From: a virus
IMG/VR virus record: IMGVR_UViG_3300024262_000159
Location: 1-31,111 of that record
Direction: 5' to 3' (one strand)
DNA length: 31,111 nt
Shown here piece after piece: positions 30,076-31,111 of this stretch. A program made the position numbers and the translations under genes. Positions within the stretch are counted from its first letter, which is position 1, and each line of letters starts with the position of its first letter. The notes below the pieces were generated by a model. That model searched no databases. It saw nothing but the letters and a program-made list of their open reading frames with translations, and was not told the origin of the DNA.

Positions 30076-30089
30076 GGTAAACCTCCGTG
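30073..30089 (-). promoter_or_regulatory. Hairpin over the ribosome-binding site and GTG start of the 333-residue gene
   Basis: On the minus strand CACGG-AGGTTTA-CCGTG forms a 5-bp stem. The GGAGG lies in its left arm and loop, and the GTG start codon is the end of its right arm. Folding would hide both, so translation may be regulated. Confidence 0.45.
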
Positions 30090-30112
30090 TGTGTTTGCAA
30101 TTTACGTTTTCA

Positions 30113-30141
30113 ATAGTAGGGCAGTCCTACTAAGAAATCAA
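30113..30141 (-). promoter_or_regulatory. Sigma70-like promoter for the 30075 operon
   Basis: Read on the minus strand: -35 TTGATT (30141-30136), 17-base spacer, -10 TACTAT (30118-30113), with CCC before the -10. It overlaps the leader of the divergent metallopeptidase gene. Confidence 0.55.
30114..30132. promoter_or_regulatory. Inverted repeat TAGTAGG-GCAGT-CCTACTA between divergent genes
   Basis: Perfect 7-bp arms with a five-base centre. One arm is part of the minus-strand -10 element, so the dyad may be an operator or a back-to-back -10 pair serving both strands. Confidence 0.45.
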
Positions 30142-30150
30142 GGAGAAGCG

Positions 30151-31111
30151 ATGGACGAAAACATTGGGTTAGGCGGCGTGATCAGCTGGTTGGTCGATTC
30201 ATCGCGCGCCGATTTCTTTGCCCGTCTCTTAATGGGTATCCCCACGCGCAAAAAGAAGCTTGTCGGAGCCTGCATGGCTCTTGCGCTAACTAAGCGTGGT
30301 TACGTTGTTTATTGGGACCCGGAGTATCTCAAAAAGGCGTCTCTGGAGCACGTAGTGTACGTCATACACCATGAGATGCACCACTTCATTCTGGAACACA
30401 TTCCTCGGCAGCTACGTCTGGGAGCTCTGTACGACAGCATGGGATTGCGCGAAGCCTTCAATCGTATCGCCCCGATTGCTGTAGATCTGGCTTGCGACCA
30501 AGAGACGGCGAAGCACTCTCCTAAGCTGGCGGCTAAGCTACTGAAAGAAGACTTCGCGCCACCAATGATGCCTGGGGTTGCTCCTTTCGAAAAGCTACCG
30601 AAAGAAAAGACTTACGAGTGGTATGCGAACTACTTGGTCGATTCTGTCAAAGACCAGGTTAGCCAGGAAAAGGAGCATCTGAAAAAGATCCTGGATTGGA
30701 TCAAAGAACAGATAGATAGCCTGAAAGGAAAGTCCGAGGACTACCGCCGTGGCTACTCAGACGGTGTAAAGCAGTCCACTGAGGACAAAAAGAAGGAGCA
30801 GGAAAAGAAGGAGCGGGAGGAAGGCCAGGACGGTAAGGAAGGCCAGGACGGTAAGAAAGGCCAGGACGGTAAGGAAGGCCAGGGTCAGGGCCAGGGTCAG
30901 GGCCAGGGTCAGGGCCAGGACGGTAAGGAAGGCCAGGACGGTAAGGAAGGCCAGGACGGTAAGGAACCTGGAGAAGGTAAGGGTCAGGGTCAGGGCCAGG
31001 GTCAGGATCAGGGTCAGGGTCAGGGTCAGGGTCAGGGTCAGGGTCAGGGTCAGGGTAAGGGTCAGGGTCAGGGTAAGGGTAAGGAATCTGGAGAAGGTCA
31101 GGGCCAGGACG
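30151..31111 (+). CDS. Putative HExxH metallopeptidase with Gly-Gln repeat linker (C-terminus outside window)
   Basis: 320 codons are seen, open to the right edge. Start ATG 30151 with AAGGAG five bases upstream. Residues 1-130 resemble the metallopeptidase-like N-terminal domain that precedes a VWA-like domain (DUF2201 type): zinc motif H74-E-M-H-H78 in VIHHEMHHFILEH, and IAVDLACDQE (110-118), whose Asp may be the third ligand. A charged coiled coil follows (about 175-224). From residue 225 the chain is a pure low-complexity linker of GQDGKE and GQ units. A VWA domain with a DxSxS metal site is expected beyond the window. The likely partner is the MoxR ATPase at 26762. Such pairs act as chaperone or maturation machines; the phage role is unknown. 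Confidence 0.8.
   Translation, partial: MDENIGLGGVISWLVDSSRADFFARLLMGIPTRKKKLVGACMALALTKRGYVVYWDPEYLKKASLEHVVYVIHHEMHHFILEHIPRQLRLGALYDSMGLREAFNRIAPIAVDLACDQETAKHSPKLAAKLLKEDFAPPMMPGVAPFEKLPKEKTYEWYANYLVDSVKDQVSQEKEHLKKILDWIKEQIDSLKGKSEDYRRGYSDGVKQSTEDKKKEQEKKEREEGQDGKEGQDGKKGQDGKEGQGQGQGQGQGQGQDGKEGQDGKEGQDGKEPGEGKGQGQGQGQDQGQGQGQGQGQGQGQGKGQGQGKGKESGEGQGQD
30823..31111 (+). repeat. Tandem 18-bp and 6-bp repeats coding for Gly-Gln linker
   Basis: At least six copies of an 18-base unit GGCCAGGACGGTAAGGAA (Gly-Gln-Asp-Gly-Lys-Glu) alternate with long runs of the hexamer GGTCAG or GGCCAG (Gly-Gln). The reading frame is kept throughout, and the repeat continues past the window edge. Confidence 0.95.

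Noticed and set aside
30823-31111. Collagen-like fibre domain
   Set aside because: The repeat is Gly-Gln every second residue, not the Gly-X-Y triplet, and it follows a metallopeptidase-like domain.

Overview
The window is a 31 kb piece of a large tailed double-stranded DNA bacteriophage genome (Caudoviricetes). It carries a large terminase, a portal protein, a phage-type replication module (UDG-Pol I fusion, primase-ATPase fusion, SNF2-type helicase, RNase H, two Cas4-like nucleases), tightly packed genes with ATGA/GTGA overlaps, and no ribosomal or metabolic genes. The host cannot be named. The sigma70-like promoters and the bacterial-type sigma factor only say that it is a bacterium.

Layout: 1-10037 is a minus-strand virion/transcription block, read from high to low coordinates. 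It holds the portal (8301-10037), two small genes, a 1454-residue RNA polymerase (2437-6801), and three genes for proteins that begin with the same 19-residue leader. A lone plus-strand gene (6893-7477) interrupts it. 10144-15331 is a plus-strand operon: SNF2-like helicase, RNase HI, an acidic protein, Cas4-like nuclease, Hc1 histone-like protein, zinc-ribbon protein, a hypothetical and a ParB/KorB-like protein. A sigma70-family gene (15350-16192, minus) converges on it. 16417-24553 is a second plus-strand replication run: a candidate ssDNA-binding protein followed by a terminator, a second Cas4-like nuclease, primase-ATPase, UDG-Pol I fusion and a small hypothetical. A 571-base non-coding region rich in perfect hairpins follows. 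Then come the terminase large subunit (minus), a MoxR-type AAA+ ATPase (plus), a three-gene minus-strand block with a fourth leader-bearing protein, and a HExxH metallopeptidase with a long Gly-Gln repeat that runs off the window (plus).

The most notable element is the RNA polymerase. One chain contains a nearly complete bacterial-type beta subunit fused to the first part of beta', up to and just past the catalytic DFDGD motif. The beta' zinc ribbon is absent, and the bridge-helix/trigger-loop half of beta' is not found in this window. The phage also encodes a sigma70-family factor and carries several sigma70-like promoters with a shared CCTAYTAT -10 element.

The second is a mobile N-terminal module (MLKQAYEAGVKQAMIDAGL and close variants) on four otherwise unrelated proteins. 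Two are glycine-zipper proteins that look membrane-active, one is an HD-domain hydrolase and one is a small low-complexity protein. I infer a capsid-targeting or internal-virion-protein tag. Third, a 13-bp dyad TTTAC-NNN-GTAAA, resembling the KorB operator, occurs three times around the ParB/KorB-like and sigma genes.
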